A program made the translations under genes and the position numbers. From assembly GCA_943735955.1 (NCBI GenBank), contig OX030964.1, positions 7,572,997-7,636,996 of the forward strand: 64,000 nt of DNA. The letters are read 5' to 3'. The notes under the pieces are model-generated. The model was given only the letters and a program-made list of their open reading frames with translations, did no database searches and was not told the DNA's origin. Each line of letters begins with the position of its first letter. Within the stretch, counting starts at the first letter, position 1. This document shows positions 51,380 through 63,130 of the stretch, one piece after another. The stretch comes from Piscicola geometra. Its lineage: Eukaryota > Annelida > Clitellata > Hirudinida > Piscicolidae.

Positions 51380-53311
51380 CTCACTAGTACACAGACCAAG
51401 GTCTGGAGTCCCTCTCCAACTGTCCCACCCTCAAGTCCATAGACATGCACAATTGTGATGTACGTTTTGCTGATTGATCGCTTTGCACTATGCGCTATAC
51501 AACTTTATCAATTAATATTATAAAAAGAATAAAACCATAAACCAGTAATTTATCATCATTCATTTATACCTACAATTATACACGCAGTACACACCCACAA
51601 GTAAAACCATAGACACACAACAATTACGCACAACACACATGTGTGTACAGCAGTGTTATTTTCGTAACGAAAACGAAAACGAAAATTCTGAATAATCGTT
51701 CCACGAAAACGAAAATAAAAACTAAATTTATTTTCAAAACGAAAACGAAAATAAAAACTATAATTATTTCCAAAACGAAACTGAAATAAAAACTATAATT
51801 ATTTTCAAAACGAAAATTAAATAAATTTCAAAGTATGCCATAATATGTAAATGTATAATTTATATAAAAAATATATGTCTATGTTATAAACATTATCTTT
51901 GGGCTTTATGAAAGTAGCGCCATTTATAAAACGTTATTTTATTACCGCTTCGCTTTGTCAATTAAATTATCACTTATTTTAATCGTAAATGTGTTATTAT
52001 ATTTCAAATTTGCTATTACTCAATAATTTACGTACTCAATTCTTATAATATTTCAATTGACTGTTAATTTTAAAAACTCATTCGTTGTTGATATACAGTT
52101 CTATTTTACTGTTTCTTTTTATGATCAATTAATTTTTTTAGATACAAAAAAATAGCGTTCAAAGTTTTAAATTAATATATTTTCAAAACTAAAATAAAAA
52201 TAAAAACTTTAATTATTTTCAAAACTGAAACGAAAATAAAAACTGTAATTATTTTCAAAACGAAAACGAAAATAAAAACTGTAATTATTTTCACAACGAA
52301 AACGAAAATAAAAACTATAATTAATTCCAAAACGAAACTGAAATAAAAACTATAATTATTTTATGAAACGAAAATAACACTGGTGTACAGTGCAAGTATA
52401 AGTACAGTGTAGGTACAGGCAAGACAAGTACAAGCAAACAAACTCCTGACGACCCCCACTTCGCAGAAAGTGAGCGACGTGACGCTGATGAAGATCAGCA
52501 GCAGTTGCACGCTGGAGAGTTTGTGCGTCAGTGGCTGCTGCCGTCTCACCGACCTCTCCTTGGTCTGCCTCGCCAACAACTGCTCCGAACTCGACACTCT
52601 AGACGCCTCCAGGTGCTGCAGACTGACCGACAACGGAGTCAACATGCTCGTCAAGAACTGCCACAAACTGCGCAGACTCGACCTGGAAGAATGTTCGAAA
52701 CTGACCGACGCTGTCCTCTACAACGTCGCTCAAACCTGCCAGCGACTCAGTCACCTGAACATCGCCTTTTGCGACTTGATCTCTGACGAGGGGGTCAGAC
52801 ACATCGGCAACAGCGCCTGTGCCTCCGAGTGTCTGAGCGTCCTGGAGCTGGACAACCTCAGTCAGATCACCGATGCCTGTCTGGCGTACCTGTATGGCTG
52901 TCAGAATCTGAAGAGAATCGAGTTGATCGACTGCCAGTACATCACGCCTGGTGGCATCAACAGGCTCATGGTGGGTGGTTAGGTGGGTGAGTGGGTGGCT
53001 AAGTGGGTGGGTGGGTGGGTAGATGAGTTGGTGTATTTCATTTTTTTTTGCTTGGTGGCTGGTTAAATTTGAGATTCAATAGTTCTCTATCTCCAATCGT
53101 TCCAGATCAACCACCCACCCACCCACACATACAACCACCACCACAGCACCGCCTACCAGGCCTTAAGGTACACGCGTACTTCGCGCATGCGAGTGTGACA
53201 TTCTCGAGCAACTTCCTGGAAGAGCATCCTCCCATGCTGCTGAACAACAGACGCAGACCACGCAGATTCAGCAACTACTTCAGACAAGTCTTTTGCCGTT
53301 GTGTAATGTAG
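48790..53311 (+). CDS. FBXL20: F-box and leucine-rich repeat protein (FBXL2/FBXL20-like), SCF ubiquitin ligase substrate adaptor
   Basis: Twelve exons: 48790-48810, 48915-48950, 49069-49130, 49293-49338, 49675-49758, 50218-50312, 50585-50653, 50775-50870, 51055-51181, 51388-51459, 52467-52970, 53147-53311; 458 residues, all phases matching. The F-box (about 27-75; FLPREIVLKIFSYLD, VMTLCRCAQVNSMWN, DGCNWKKINAF) would bind SKP1. About eleven cysteine-type LRRs of about 26 residues follow (LDLSGCSNIED, LKLASCANVTD, LDVSWCLRTTD, LCVSGCCRLTD, LDLEECSKLTD, IELIDCQYITPGG). The C-terminus KVHAYFAH...FCRCVM aligns with KVHAYFAP...FCRCCIIL of FBXL2/20, but the final CaaX-like Cys is followed by only two residues, so prenylation is doubtful. 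The family reads targets for Cullin-1 ubiquitination. FBXL2 and FBXL20 cannot be separated here. Confidence 0.94.
49505..49566 (+). repeat. Interspersed repeat, copy 3 of 3
   Basis: GATCTTGAAGCTTGTTTGGG followed by TTTACGCCATGC and CCTCGTTGTATTGT is a diverged relative of the sequences at 12470 and 28481. It lies in FBXL intron 4. Confidence 0.4.
49765..50040. repeat. (ATC)n-rich tract in FBXL intron 5
   Basis: Imperfect then nearly perfect ATC/TCA trinucleotides, the purest part at 49912-50020. Similar tracts sit at 50162-50217 and 50490-50580, directly before the acceptors of exons 6 and 7. Confidence 0.93.
51293..51375. repeat. (CA)n microsatellite in FBXL intron 9
   Basis: About 80 bp of CA dinucleotide just before the exon 10 acceptor (ACTCACTAG|TAC). 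Confidence 0.95.
51651..52382. mobile_element. hAT-type non-autonomous element with 8-bp TSD
   Basis: Terminal inverted repeats CAGTGTTATTTTCGT (51651-51665) and its exact inverse (52368-52382). The flanking target duplication GTGTACAG is present on both sides (51643-51650 and 52383-52390). An 8-bp duplication with CAGTG ends is typical of hAT elements. The interior has no transposase; it holds subterminal repeats of AACGAAAATAAAAACTATAA near both ends. Inserted in FBXL intron 10, it accounts for most of that intron. Confidence 0.92.
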
Positions 53312-54227
53312 GCTTATGTAGGCGCTGTTTTATTTTCGGTTTGACTGATTGGGTGCGTTTTGTGTTTGGTTTGATTGTTTTGGTCCGTTTTTTTGAGGTT
53401 TAGAGACATCTTTCCATTTTTTTAGATTAGAAAATTAATTTTCACAGTATTTATCAACTTTTTTATTTTAATTGTTATTTTTTGTGATTTTACTTTCAAG
53501 TTTCTCATTCGGGTTTCAAAATTATTTTCACTCATAATTTTATTTAAAAAATCTCAAATCACCTCTGAACTAATCAATTTTCTTTTCCACGAACTGCATC
53601 GGTTTAAAATTTTTCCAATTTTTTCCATTTTTCCGCTTTTGATCGTATATCCTTTATAAAATGCATTATACAACCTTCGTTGGAATCTGGTGTTCGGACA
53701 GTAACACCAGCGGATGGCGTATTTCTCCAAAGTGTGATCAAAGGAACTCTCTGTAAACTAGTCGTGCATATATTTTTGACCGAATGTACAAAAAAAAGTG
53801 AAGAAACAGATGGTCATTATGGTAACTATTGTAAATATGTGCTGTTGCTGTTGATCTCTGAGGCATTAAATGCACGGGACTGACTGTTGAGGCCCCATCG
53901 GACCTCCAGAAAGACCCAATCTCTTGCTTTCGGCTTCTCATTTATTCTGCATTCACTGAGTTGACAGACTTACATGCATTTTGGTTGCCGTCGCTTATGG
54001 CTTTTGTTATAAAGACCAGCATTGCTACAGCGCTGGTTCAGTGGCGCTCCTGCATTACGCTCTATTTTCTACGAGAAAAGTTGTTTTCTCGGTATTCACT
54101 GTCGTGTGTTACGCCTAGCTAGTTTGCATTATTGAAACAGTCGCTTGAGTTCCTTACTGTATACATGGTTTTGATCAGTCATCTCTCGCTTCCTCACCAT
54201 TTTGTAAATACTCAAATTGAAACTCTA
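53312..54227. other. 3'UTR and intergenic left flank of the 24-bp satellite
   Basis: No gene called. From about 53680 to 54150 the base composition is more balanced than its surroundings, as is the right flank of the satellite (55540-55690). Both flanks hold a similar short motif (ACTCAAATTGAAACT versus ACTCAGATAGAGACA). The satellite may therefore lie inside an older repeated or mobile unit that I cannot identify. Confidence 0.35.
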
Positions 54228-55520
54228 GTTTACTACTTGAGTAATCTTCAAGTTTATTACTTGAGTAATCTTCAAGTTTATTACTTGAGTAATCTTCAAG
54301 TTTATTACTTGAGTAATCTTCAAGTTTATTACTTGAGTAATCTTCAAGTTTATTACTTGAGTAATCTTCAAGTTTATTACTTGAGTAATCTTCAAGTTTA
54401 TTACTTGAGTAATCTTCAAGTTTATTACTTGAGTAATCTTCAAGTTTATTACTTGAGTAATCTTCAAGTTTATTACTTGAGTAATCTTCAAGTTTATTAC
54501 TTGAGTAATCTTCAAGTTTATTACTTGAGTAATCTTCAAGTTTATTACTTGAGTAATCTTCAAGTTTATTACTTGAGTAATCTTCAAGTTTATTACTTGA
54601 GTAATCTTCAAGTTTATTACTTGAGTAATCTTCAAGTTTATTACTTGAGTAATCTTCAAGTTTATTACTTGAGTAATCTTCAAGTTTATTACTTGAGTAA
54701 TCTTCAAGTTTATTACTTGAGTAATCTTCAAGTTTATTACTTGAGTAATCTTCAAGTTTATTACTTGAGTAATCTTCAAGTTTATTACTTGAGTAATCTT
54801 CAAGTTTATTACTTGAGTAATCTTCAAGTTTATTACTTGAGTAATCTTCAAGTTTATTACTTGAGTAATCTTCAAGTTTATTACTTGAGTAATCTTCAAG
54901 TTTATTACTTGAGTAATCTTCAAGTTTATTACTTGAGTAATCTTCAAGTTTATTACTTGAGTAATCTTCAAGTTTATTACTTGAGTAATCTTCAAGTTTA
55001 TTACTTGAGTAATCTTCAAGTTTATTACTTGAGTAATCTTCAAGTTTATTACTTGAGTAATCTTCAAGTTTATTACTTGAGTAATCTTCAAGTTTATTAC
55101 TTGAGTAATCTTCAAGTTTATTACTTGAGTAATCTTCAAGTTTATTACTTGAGTAATCTTCAAGTTTATTACTTGAGTAATCTTCAAGTTTATTACTTGA
55201 GTAATCTTCAAGTTTATTACTTGAGTAATCTTCAAGTTTATTACTTGAGTAATCTTCAAGTTTATTACTTGAGTAATCTTCAAGTTTATTACTTGAGTAA
55301 TCTTCAAGTTTATTACTTGAGTAATCTTCAAGTTTATTACTTGAGTAATCTTCAAGTTTATTACTTGAGTAATCTTCAAGTTTATTACTTGAGTAATCTT
55401 CAAGTTTATTACTTGAGTAATCTTCAAGTTTATTACTTGAGTAATCTTCAAGTTTATTACTTGAGTAATCTTCAAGTTTATTACTTGAGTAATCTTCAAG
55501 TTTATTACTTGAGTAATCTT
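54228..55520. repeat. 24-bp satellite, about 54 nearly identical copies
   Basis: The unit TTTATTACTTGAGTAATC plus TTCAAG is repeated head to tail. Only the first unit differs (TTTACTAC); I see no other substitution in 1.29 kb. The unit contains two small dyads (ATTACTTGAGTAAT and CTTCAAG). Because 24 is a multiple of three, long frames exist on both strands; these are not taken as genes. Confidence 0.98.
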
Positions 55521-56248
55521 TACATCCCCACTCGATTATTCTTCCTAGCTCCGGCTAACCTGCCACCACAACTCCAAGGAGTAACTCAACATCTAGTAAG
55601 GCAATCTCACTGCCAGCAGCACCTTTCACTCACATTCCAGGTCGCTTGCCCTTGTCAACCACCACTAGTCAGGACTCAGATAGAGACATTTAATACAATG
55701 ATGACGATTTTAATTTTAATATATAACTGTTATCATTTAATATAAACTAATTTCGAATTATCTTTTATATATCGTTTTTTCATAAATATTATCTATTTAT
55801 AACTATGATCATCTATTTATAATTATTATTATCTATTTATAACTATGATCATCTATTTATAACTATCATTATCTATTCATAATTATCAATATCTATTCCT
55901 AACTATGATAATCTTTTCATAATTGTCATGTTCTAATCATTATCATCATTACTAGTCTCACAAAAAGCTCAAACTGTCACCAAAGCGCGCCAAAAAGTTT
56001 TCGCTAGTCTTGATTTGTTTGGCGCGAAATAAATTTTGCATCTAGATTAAATTTTTATATATAAATATATTGTAAAATTCTAGTTTGTATATTATAAATA
56101 TATTGTTCAATTTAAATTTACATATACTTTAGTATTTAAAGCAACTTATTCTTTTTCAATATTCATATTTTTTAGAATTTTTTGTTGCTTTGGTGAGTTT
56201 TTTAATTAATATATTATTGTACGTTCATTTTTTAAAATATGCCTAAAT
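55521..56248. other. AT-rich intergenic with short repeats
   Basis: 55785-55925 has about six copies of a 25-bp motif (ATCTATTTATAACTATGATC). The rest is AT-rich and shows no gene. Confidence 0.6.
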
Positions 56249-56568
56249 ATGTTTAAAATTCATAACTGTAATTCTCCAATCTATCTTAAAAATCTAATTA
56301 AACAACCCCCTAAATCTGGTCTAAGATCATCTACCTTTAAGCGTTCTTTTCGTTTTCCAGTTAAACACTCTTTTGCTAAACGTTCTTTTTCTTACTGTGG
56401 TCCTCTTTTATGGAATTCTTTACCTTCTTCCTTAACTTCAACTAAGTCACTCATAACTTTCCGTCGAGGCCTGAAGACGTACTTGTTTGGGACGTGATGG
56501 CTGAGCGCTTTTGTTCACTTAGTAAAGGGCGCTATACAAATTATTAGTGATTGATTGATTGATTGATA
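56249..56568 (+). mobile_element. LINE 3' end (C-terminus of reverse transcriptase ORF and 3' tail)
   Basis: An open stretch at 56249-56497 reads like the end of a CR1/L2-type ORF2: RSFSYCGPLLWNSLPSSL and SLITFRRGLKTYLF, then a stop. The 3'UTR is short and holds GGGCGCTATACAAA (56527-56540), then (GATT)n, which is the usual tandem-repeat terminus of such LINEs. It is 5'-truncated. Orientation is opposite to the LINE at the window start; whether they are one family cannot be tested because they do not overlap. Confidence 0.85.
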
Positions 56569-57492
56569 CGTTTCAAAGCTACTTTATACATAATATATAA
56601 TATATATAATATATGTTAATATATAGAATATATATTATTTTACTTTTCAAACCTACTGTATATTGTTAGTATAATACTAATTTTCGACATAAATCATCGA
56701 TGAATTTATTTCCAACTATTATAAAAAGCTTGAATTTATTCGAATAGTCACGGCCAAACTACTCAGCTTGTTTGCTTTTTTAGATAATTGACGTTTTAAG
56801 ATCTCTACGCCATTTGTACATTTGAAAAGCTAAGTTATGAAACAATGTCGAATGCATGAATGAGAATTGTGAGTTTTATGTGAAAATTCGTTAAAATTCT
56901 TCTTGTAATTCATAGGGTCTGATTTTGATTTATTGTAATAACTTATTCTTCCTCTGCCCTTATCACCACCAATGATACCATCATCATCAGTACCACCTAC
57001 ACCATCACTAATTCTACTGCATAATGATAAACTACTCTTCAATTCTGTTCACTCAAATGCGTAATGTATGAACTAAAGAAAAGAGGGAAATATCATTCAT
57101 CACCACGTACGAGTTTGATGGAACATAACAATTCAAATTAGCCTGAGGCGTTGAATAAATCCAAAGTGTTATCATTATAGATGTTGATGCTTTTAGAAGT
57201 GAAGCTTAGCTTCGAATTAATTTTCAACTAAAATAACAAACTCCACAAAACCAGCTCCACATGGCCAAGTCGAAGTCTCAAAAAACTGTCGAGATGAACA
57301 CCTTCCGAGTAGGAGCTTCAGTTCTTAAAGCATTAACTTCTCTACTTTTTTCCATCAAGAAACAAACTCAAAGACTTGCCTTAGTGGATTTTATTGAAAA
57401 TTGATTTAAAATGCCACAATTTTAATATTTTTAAAAAGCTTATTTCATCGATATCCTTTGAGGTTGAAGGCATCCCCAGATGATCTGAGCTA
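56569..57492. other. Intergenic, no gene recognised
   Basis: An AT dinucleotide-rich stretch at 56585-56640 is followed by unremarkable AT-rich sequence. The 3'UTR of the next minus-strand gene lies at its right end. Confidence 0.4.
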
Positions 57493-58406
57493 TCAAGCAT
57501 CAACGCATTCGCACAGATCACATTTCAACTCGTCTATCTTTCTTATTTGGGGAGGGTAACACCCCCTGAAGCACCTGGCACCAGAGCAGCCTGGAGGTAT
57601 TGTAGGTTGATCGAAAGGTAGTTTTAAACAATAAATTATCCTTTTTGTTGAAATAGTTAAATATAGAATAAGTATTTTGTGTATAATTGAAATGGAGGTT
57701 GTGAAAACTTGAAAAAAGGGTGAAATCAACTAACCGCACTTTCCTTCCTTGCAAATCTGGGCAAAAGAGCCGCAAACTTTGCCCTTTAAATTATTTAAAA
57801 TTATTTTTTTACAACTTTCAAATTGAAAACGACATGATCAATTTCCTCAACTTCATCCTGATTCAAGCCCCATCATTCCTAACTAACCCCGCACACTGCT
57901 CCTGAAATGGAGAATTTTATATTTAAAAACTTTTCATGCTTTCACTATAATACATTTATTTTACATTTTTTAGAAATTAAAATGTGAAAATATTCATTCG
58001 AATAATGTAGAAAAGCAAACTCACTGCACTCTTCTCCCACTTTCACTCTAGAGGCCGGACACTTAAATGTCGGACCCTATGAATGAGAATATAAAATATA
58101 TTTAGAGCTCTCGATCAGCTTTTCCAAAATCATATAAAATTTTTCCATTATTTTCCATACTTCTACTACTACTTCTTCTTCAGCTCTTGCCGCTTAAAAG
58201 GGATTAATTGCATTATAATTAAGGTTTAAATTAAATGTATACAAATTAATAAAAACTGTATAAAAGATATTGCGTAAATATGACGGAAAAATATATTAAG
58301 AATAAATATATTTTAAAAACGAAATTTAATAATTTAGAAAAAATGCTATTTCAAAGTATTTACCCATCACTGCCACCAGAAACACGCAAACCAAATTTGC
58401 TTTCAT
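57493..58406 (-). CDS. Small secreted Cys-rich protein with C-terminal antistasin-like domain (copy B)
   Basis: Six exons (minus): 58406-58364, 58192-58173, 58061-58025, 57901-57888, 57783-57735, 57590-57493 (43, 20, 37, 14, 49, 98 nt); 86 residues, phases matching copies A and C. A signal peptide (MKANLVCVFLVAVMG) precedes CPASRVKVGEEC, RAVCG, GKVCGSFAQICKEGKC and the last module CSGARCFRGCYPPQ..KC.LC.C. The last module has the six-Cys spacing of an antistasin domain but is more diverged than copy C. Likely a secreted protease-inhibitor-type protein; activity is inference. Confidence 0.76.
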
Positions 58407-58554
58407 GATCAACTAGAAAAATCGAAAAACATTAGATGTTCAAAAAGTTTAAACTCAAATAAATAAATATAAAAATGAAAATCATAAGGTATCCTATTTA
58501 GAAACGAACGAATAACTAACCAGTGAGAGAGTTATTTGGATAACTTGAGAAAGA

Positions 58555-58640
58555 ACGAAGAGATTTGGAAGACTTGATCGTGCCGGCAGAGCAGCCACTC
58601 GCCTTATGTGCACTTCGTCCAGTCGCTTGAGCTGTGGGGC
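58555..58640 (-). promoter_or_regulatory. Conserved proximal promoter/leader of antistasin-like copy B
   Basis: About 85 bp closely match 60945-61045 upstream of copy C, including GAAGAGATTTGGAAG, TTGATCGTGC and GCACTTCGTCCAGTCGCTTG. The TATA-like position reads CACATAAGG. Confidence 0.6.
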
Positions 58641-58649
58641 TCAGAGCTG

Positions 58650-59896
58650 ATTTCATTGATTTTCAACTTTTTAATGTTTTTACTGAGAGCTATTGATTGA
58701 CAACTGTCAGTTGCAGCGCGTGGTGATGGCTAACTCTACTGCAATTTCAGACGAAAACTTGCTTTAATCTGATCCTTAAACGACGAATGTCATGTAGTAT
58801 GAACAAAATTATAAGAATTTAAACAAAGTTTCAAAGTCATAAATTTAAACTTAAAAGCATTTTTTCTTGATTGAATTAATGGAAAGAAAAAGGTGTAAGT
58901 ATCAACATTGAGACATCAAAATGTGTGTAAAAACTGTTTTAACTTCAAATATAGTATATGTTTAATATACATTTAAATTGTATATTTATATGGTATATAT
59001 AATGTATCTTTTTATATTTGAACAGTGGGGCCTTAAATCTCATCCCATTGATTTTGAATTACGTTGAAAGCTTCAATAAATTTATGTACAAATTTTAGTA
59101 GCTTTAGCTAAACTTTATAGATATTTTTAACGTTAAGAGCTGCAATTTAATAATTTTTTTTATTTATCGAGTGCTAAATATACTTTAGTTTTATTAATTT
59201 CAATAATTGTGAAAAATATTTTTATTAAAGTATTACGATTCTAAAATGTCACATATTCAATAAAATGTAATATGTATAATAACATTTTTTAAACACATTA
59301 TTCTTAAAACTAGAATTATTAACTCCAAACATTAAATTTAAACTTTAAAAAAATTATTTAGATTTTAAAATATAAAATATTTATTTAACTTTGATATATT
59401 TAATGTATTTAAAAATATTTTTACAATTTTATTTATTACTTTCAAACAAACCAAATTATTTTGTTTAACAATTATTTGAATTTTTAAATTTAATCTTATA
59501 AAATATATTTAATGTATTTACTAAATATTGTTACAATCGCGTATTTAAACGTTAATTATGTTTTTATTTATTAATTTTTCATAATTTTTTCCAACACTAT
59601 CTCTAGCTAACGCGTCTAATTTCACGATAACTAAAACTGATTTGAAGGTCTACCACACGAGGGTAGGGATCAGACAAAAGCTGATATTACTTGCGCCTGC
59701 CCAAACCTCATCGTCACTCTTAAGATGGACAACTTTAGGATTCATCTTCAGTTCTCATAGCTCTAACTTCTCGAGACACAAACTCGAAAACAGGCTTCAG
59801 TGAAGTTTATTGAAACAAATTCAAATGTCAAAATTTTGATTTCTCAAATTCGCATTTAATTTGCTTCCTGAGTGCAAGGGCATTTGGACGTGCTTT
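58650..59896. other. Intergenic, very AT-rich
   Basis: No coding signal. The 3'UTR of copy C is at the right end. The stretch 59100-59590 is almost only A and T. Confidence 0.5.
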
Positions 59897-60832
59897 TCAA
59901 GCACAGTCACACTCATAACAGCCAAATTGGTCTTTTTTAAGGCCCTTGGGACATGCCATAGCGCATGTTGGTCCGCACACTGAAGGGGGAAGGTTGAGGG
60001 TTGGATGGGATGAATTATTTATTAAAAAGTTGTTTCGGACATCAAAATTAAATATTGTTATGAAATTCACAATTTGATAAAAGGAATCTCGATTAAGAGT
60101 TAATCGCATCAACATCTTCACTAACCGCACTTCTTTTTGGAGCAAATGTGCAAATAGGATCCACAAACTTTACCCTTTGAAAGTTTCATTTATAATCATT
60201 ATTTGTTTGATAATATCTTTTATTGCAATCGAAATGAGAAACTTTTCTATCAAACTCATTAACATCTTCATCATACAATCAGCATCATCACTAACTAACC
60301 CCACACACGGCTCCTGAAACGAACAGAATATAAAAGTTACAATTAAATTTTTATTAAAGTTACATTTTTTTTACGTAAAACGTACAAAGTATATTTTTCT
60401 ATAATACTATTTTTGTGCTAATGCATTTTGATTAAATAACTTTAGTATTTAATAAAAGTTTTTCGTTTGAAATAGAAAAAAACTCACTGCACTCTCCTCC
60501 CACGAGCTGATAGCCACCTGTACAAATCTATGGATTGGATCAAATATAAAATTTATTTAAAGCTTTTGGTAATCAATTCAAAAACTTTATATAACTTCCA
60601 AATATAAATGATTTTAATTAGTTTCATTATATTTAGAAGCAATCAGCAAACCGGTTCGGAAGTACTTTCACAAACGGCCACTTGAAGGAGTGTTTAATGG
60701 CATATCGTCAATGTTTATATTACATTTTTGGTATTAATTAAGTCCAAATAAAATAAATATTTGATTAATTCATACTCTTGGAAACTCACCCATCACTGCA
60801 AACAGCGCCACGCAAATCAACATTATTTTCAT
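59897..60832 (-). CDS. Small secreted Cys-rich protein with C-terminal antistasin-like domain (copy C)
   Basis: Six exons (minus): 60832-60790, 60680-60652, 60527-60488, 60313-60300, 60174-60126, 59979-59897 (43, 29, 40, 14, 49, 83 nt); 85 residues, all phases matching. A signal peptide (MKIMLICVALFAVMVAV) is followed by GGYQLVGGEC, RAVCG, GKVCGSYLHICSKKKC and a clean antistasin module CGPTCAMACPKGLKKDQFGC.ECDC. This is the best match of the three to the antistasin family. The conserved 43-, 14- and 49-nt exons support the models of the other copies. Expected role: secreted serine-protease inhibitor. Confidence 0.8.
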
Positions 60833-60944
60833 GTTTGACTGTAATTTTTTAACAAAATAAATTATATTTAATAATTTTTAAAAAAATAATTGATAAAAAA
60901 TAATTTTAAAATTACAAGACTGACGAACCAGAGAGAAACAACTT

Positions 60945-61045
60945 GGGCCAGAGATAGCGAAGAGATTTGGAAGGTTTGATCGTGCTGGCAGAGCAGCAAC
61001 CCGCCTTATATGCACTTCGTCCAGTCGCTTGAGCCGTGGCGCTCA
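60945..61045 (-). promoter_or_regulatory. Conserved proximal promoter/leader of antistasin-like copy C
   Basis: A minus-strand TATA box GCATATAAGG (plus 61004-61013) lies in a block of about 100 bp that is nearly the same upstream of copy B at the same distance from its start. Confidence 0.65.
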
Positions 61046-61555
61046 GAGCGGAAATTACTTTTTCATTATCCCGTATTAGCTTTTGATTGAGATATTGATT
61101 AATAAAATTCAGTTTTAGCATGTGGCGTAATAGCTTAATCGAATGAAGATGCTAAAGTATTTATTACTTTAATGGACAAATTTCCGCATTTAAAATTATT
61201 TAAAAACTTATTTAAACTCTTAATTTATTTTTAAATATTTAAATTTTATAATTTTTATAAATCCTTTCTATTATTGAGCAGTGGAGCTCATTGCATTGAT
61301 TTTGAATAAAGTTGAAATCTTTTAAAACTAGACTTTTCTCTTTGGATCAGTGTAGTTCAGATCAATGCTTATTGATATTTTAATGCCTTGAGAGCTCTGT
61401 TCAATTAATACTTCAGAAATAATAGCACAATTTTTATATCTTGATATACTACATTTTTTAGTTATTTCTACTTTCAATTCAGAAATAGTAGAACGTTTTT
61501 TATATCTGGATATATTGCATTATATTTCTACTTCTATATGCGACTACACGGATGT
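61046..61555. other. Intergenic, AT-rich
   Basis: No gene seen. A roughly 60-bp direct repeat occurs near 61420-61540 (TTCAGAAATA, GTAGAACG/ATAGCACA, TTTTTATATCT-GGATATA). Confidence 0.45.
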
Positions 61556-63130
61556 AGGATAAAAAGCCTCTCGGAGAAAAAGCCTTCGGATAAAATACCT
61601 TCTACAAAAAGCCTCCCGGAAAAAATACCTCCTGGAGAAAAAGTCTCTTGGAGAAAAAGCCTCCTTGTTAATATTTTAGTATAAATAAAACGGACTTTTT
61701 ATATAAAAAACGGATTTTTTAGAAACAAATTCGTATCACAATTTTAAATAAATAAAACAAACTATATTTGTTTTAATTACATAATTAAAACGAACTATAA
61801 TTATAACTATAACGGACTTTATTTTTTTAATAGATTTGTTTCACAATTTTAAATAAATAAAACGGACTATATTTTTAAAAAATACATAATTAAAACGAAC
61901 TTTAATTTATCAAATACAATAAAAATTATTGGTAAACGGATAAAAAGTCTTCAGGATAAAAAGTCTTCAGGATAAAAAGTCTTCAGGATAAAAAGTCTTC
62001 AGGATAAAAAGTCTTCAGGATAAAAAGTCTTCAGAATAAAAAGTCTTCAGGATAAAAAGTCTTCAGGATAAAAAGTCTTCAGGATAAAAAGTCTTCAGGA
62101 TAAAAAGTCTTCAGGATAAAAAGTCTTCAAGATAAAAAATTTTCAGGATAAAAGCCTTCAGAATAAATGTCTTCAGGATAAAAAGTCTTCAGGATAAAAA
62201 GTCTTCAGGATAAAAAGTCTTCAGGATAAAAAGTCTTCAGGATAAAAAGTCTCCAGGATAAAAAGTCTTCAGGATAAAAAATCTTCAGGATAAAAAGTCT
62301 TCAAGATAAAAAGTCTTCAGGATAAAAAGTCTTCAGGATAAAAAGTCTTCAGAATAAAAAGTCTTCAGGATAAAAAGTCTCCAGGATAAAAAGTCTTCAG
62401 GATAAAAAATCTTCAGGATAAAAAGTCTTCAAGATAAAAAGTCTTCAGGATAAAAAGTCTTCAGGATAAAAAGTCTTCAGGAGAAAAACTCTTCAGGATA
62501 AAAAGTCTTCAGGATAAAAAGTCTTCAGGATAAAAAGTCTTCAGAATAAAAAGTCTTCAAGATAAAAAGTTTTCAGAAAAAAAGCCTTCAGAAGAAGATG
62601 TCTTCAGGATAAAAAGTCTTCAGGATAAAAAGTCTTCAGGATAAAAAGTCTTCAGGATAAAAAGTCTTCAGGATAAAAAGTCTTCAGGATAAAAAATCTT
62701 CAGGATAAAAAGTCTTCAGGATAAAAAGTCTTCAGGATAAAAAGTTTTCAGGATAAAAAGTCTTCAGGATAAAAAGTCTTCAGGATAAAAAGTCTTCAGG
62801 ATAAAGTCTTCAGGATAAAAAGTTTTCAGTATAAAAAGCCTTCAGAATAAAATGTTTTCAGGATAAAAAATCTTCAGGATAAAATGTCTTCAGGATAAAA
62901 AGTCTTCAGGATAAAAAGTCTTCAGGATAAAAAGTCTTCAGGATAAAAAGTTTTCAGGATAAAAAGTCTTCAAGATAAAAAGTTTTCAGGATGAAAAGCC
63001 TTCAGAATAAAATGTCTTCAGGATAAAAACTCTTCAGGATAAAAAGTCTTTAGGATAAAAAGTCTTCAAGATAAAAAGTTTTCAAAATAAAAAGTCTTCA
63101 GGATAAAAAGTCTTTAGGATACAAAGTTTT
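61556..63130 (+). repeat. 16-bp tandem array, left arm
   Basis: Degenerate units (AAAAAGCCTC, CGGAGAAAAAG) occur at 61556-61665. From 61939 there is a dense array of GATAAAAAGTCTTCAG, about 75 units, with scattered substitutions and a few shortened units. Blocks of several units recur (for example at 62160 and 62585), which suggests unequal exchange. No coding potential. Confidence 0.97.

Noticed and set aside
53680..53883. 67-codon frame downstream of the FBXL gene
   Set aside because: No motif, no splice support; lies in untranslated or repeat-like sequence.
54228..55520. CRISPR-like appearance of regular short repeats (also the 16-bp arrays)
   Set aside because: There are no spacers between units, the genome is eukaryotic, and no cas genes are present.
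54132..55745. 537-codon plus frame and 424-codon minus frame across the 24-bp satellite
   Set aside because: A 24-bp repeat with no stop is open by construction on both strands; no signal, promoter or conserved domain beside it.
61939..63130. Telomeric or centromeric repeat
   Set aside because: The 16-bp unit is not a telomere motif and appears in both orientations around a spacer; centromere status cannot be judged from one locus.
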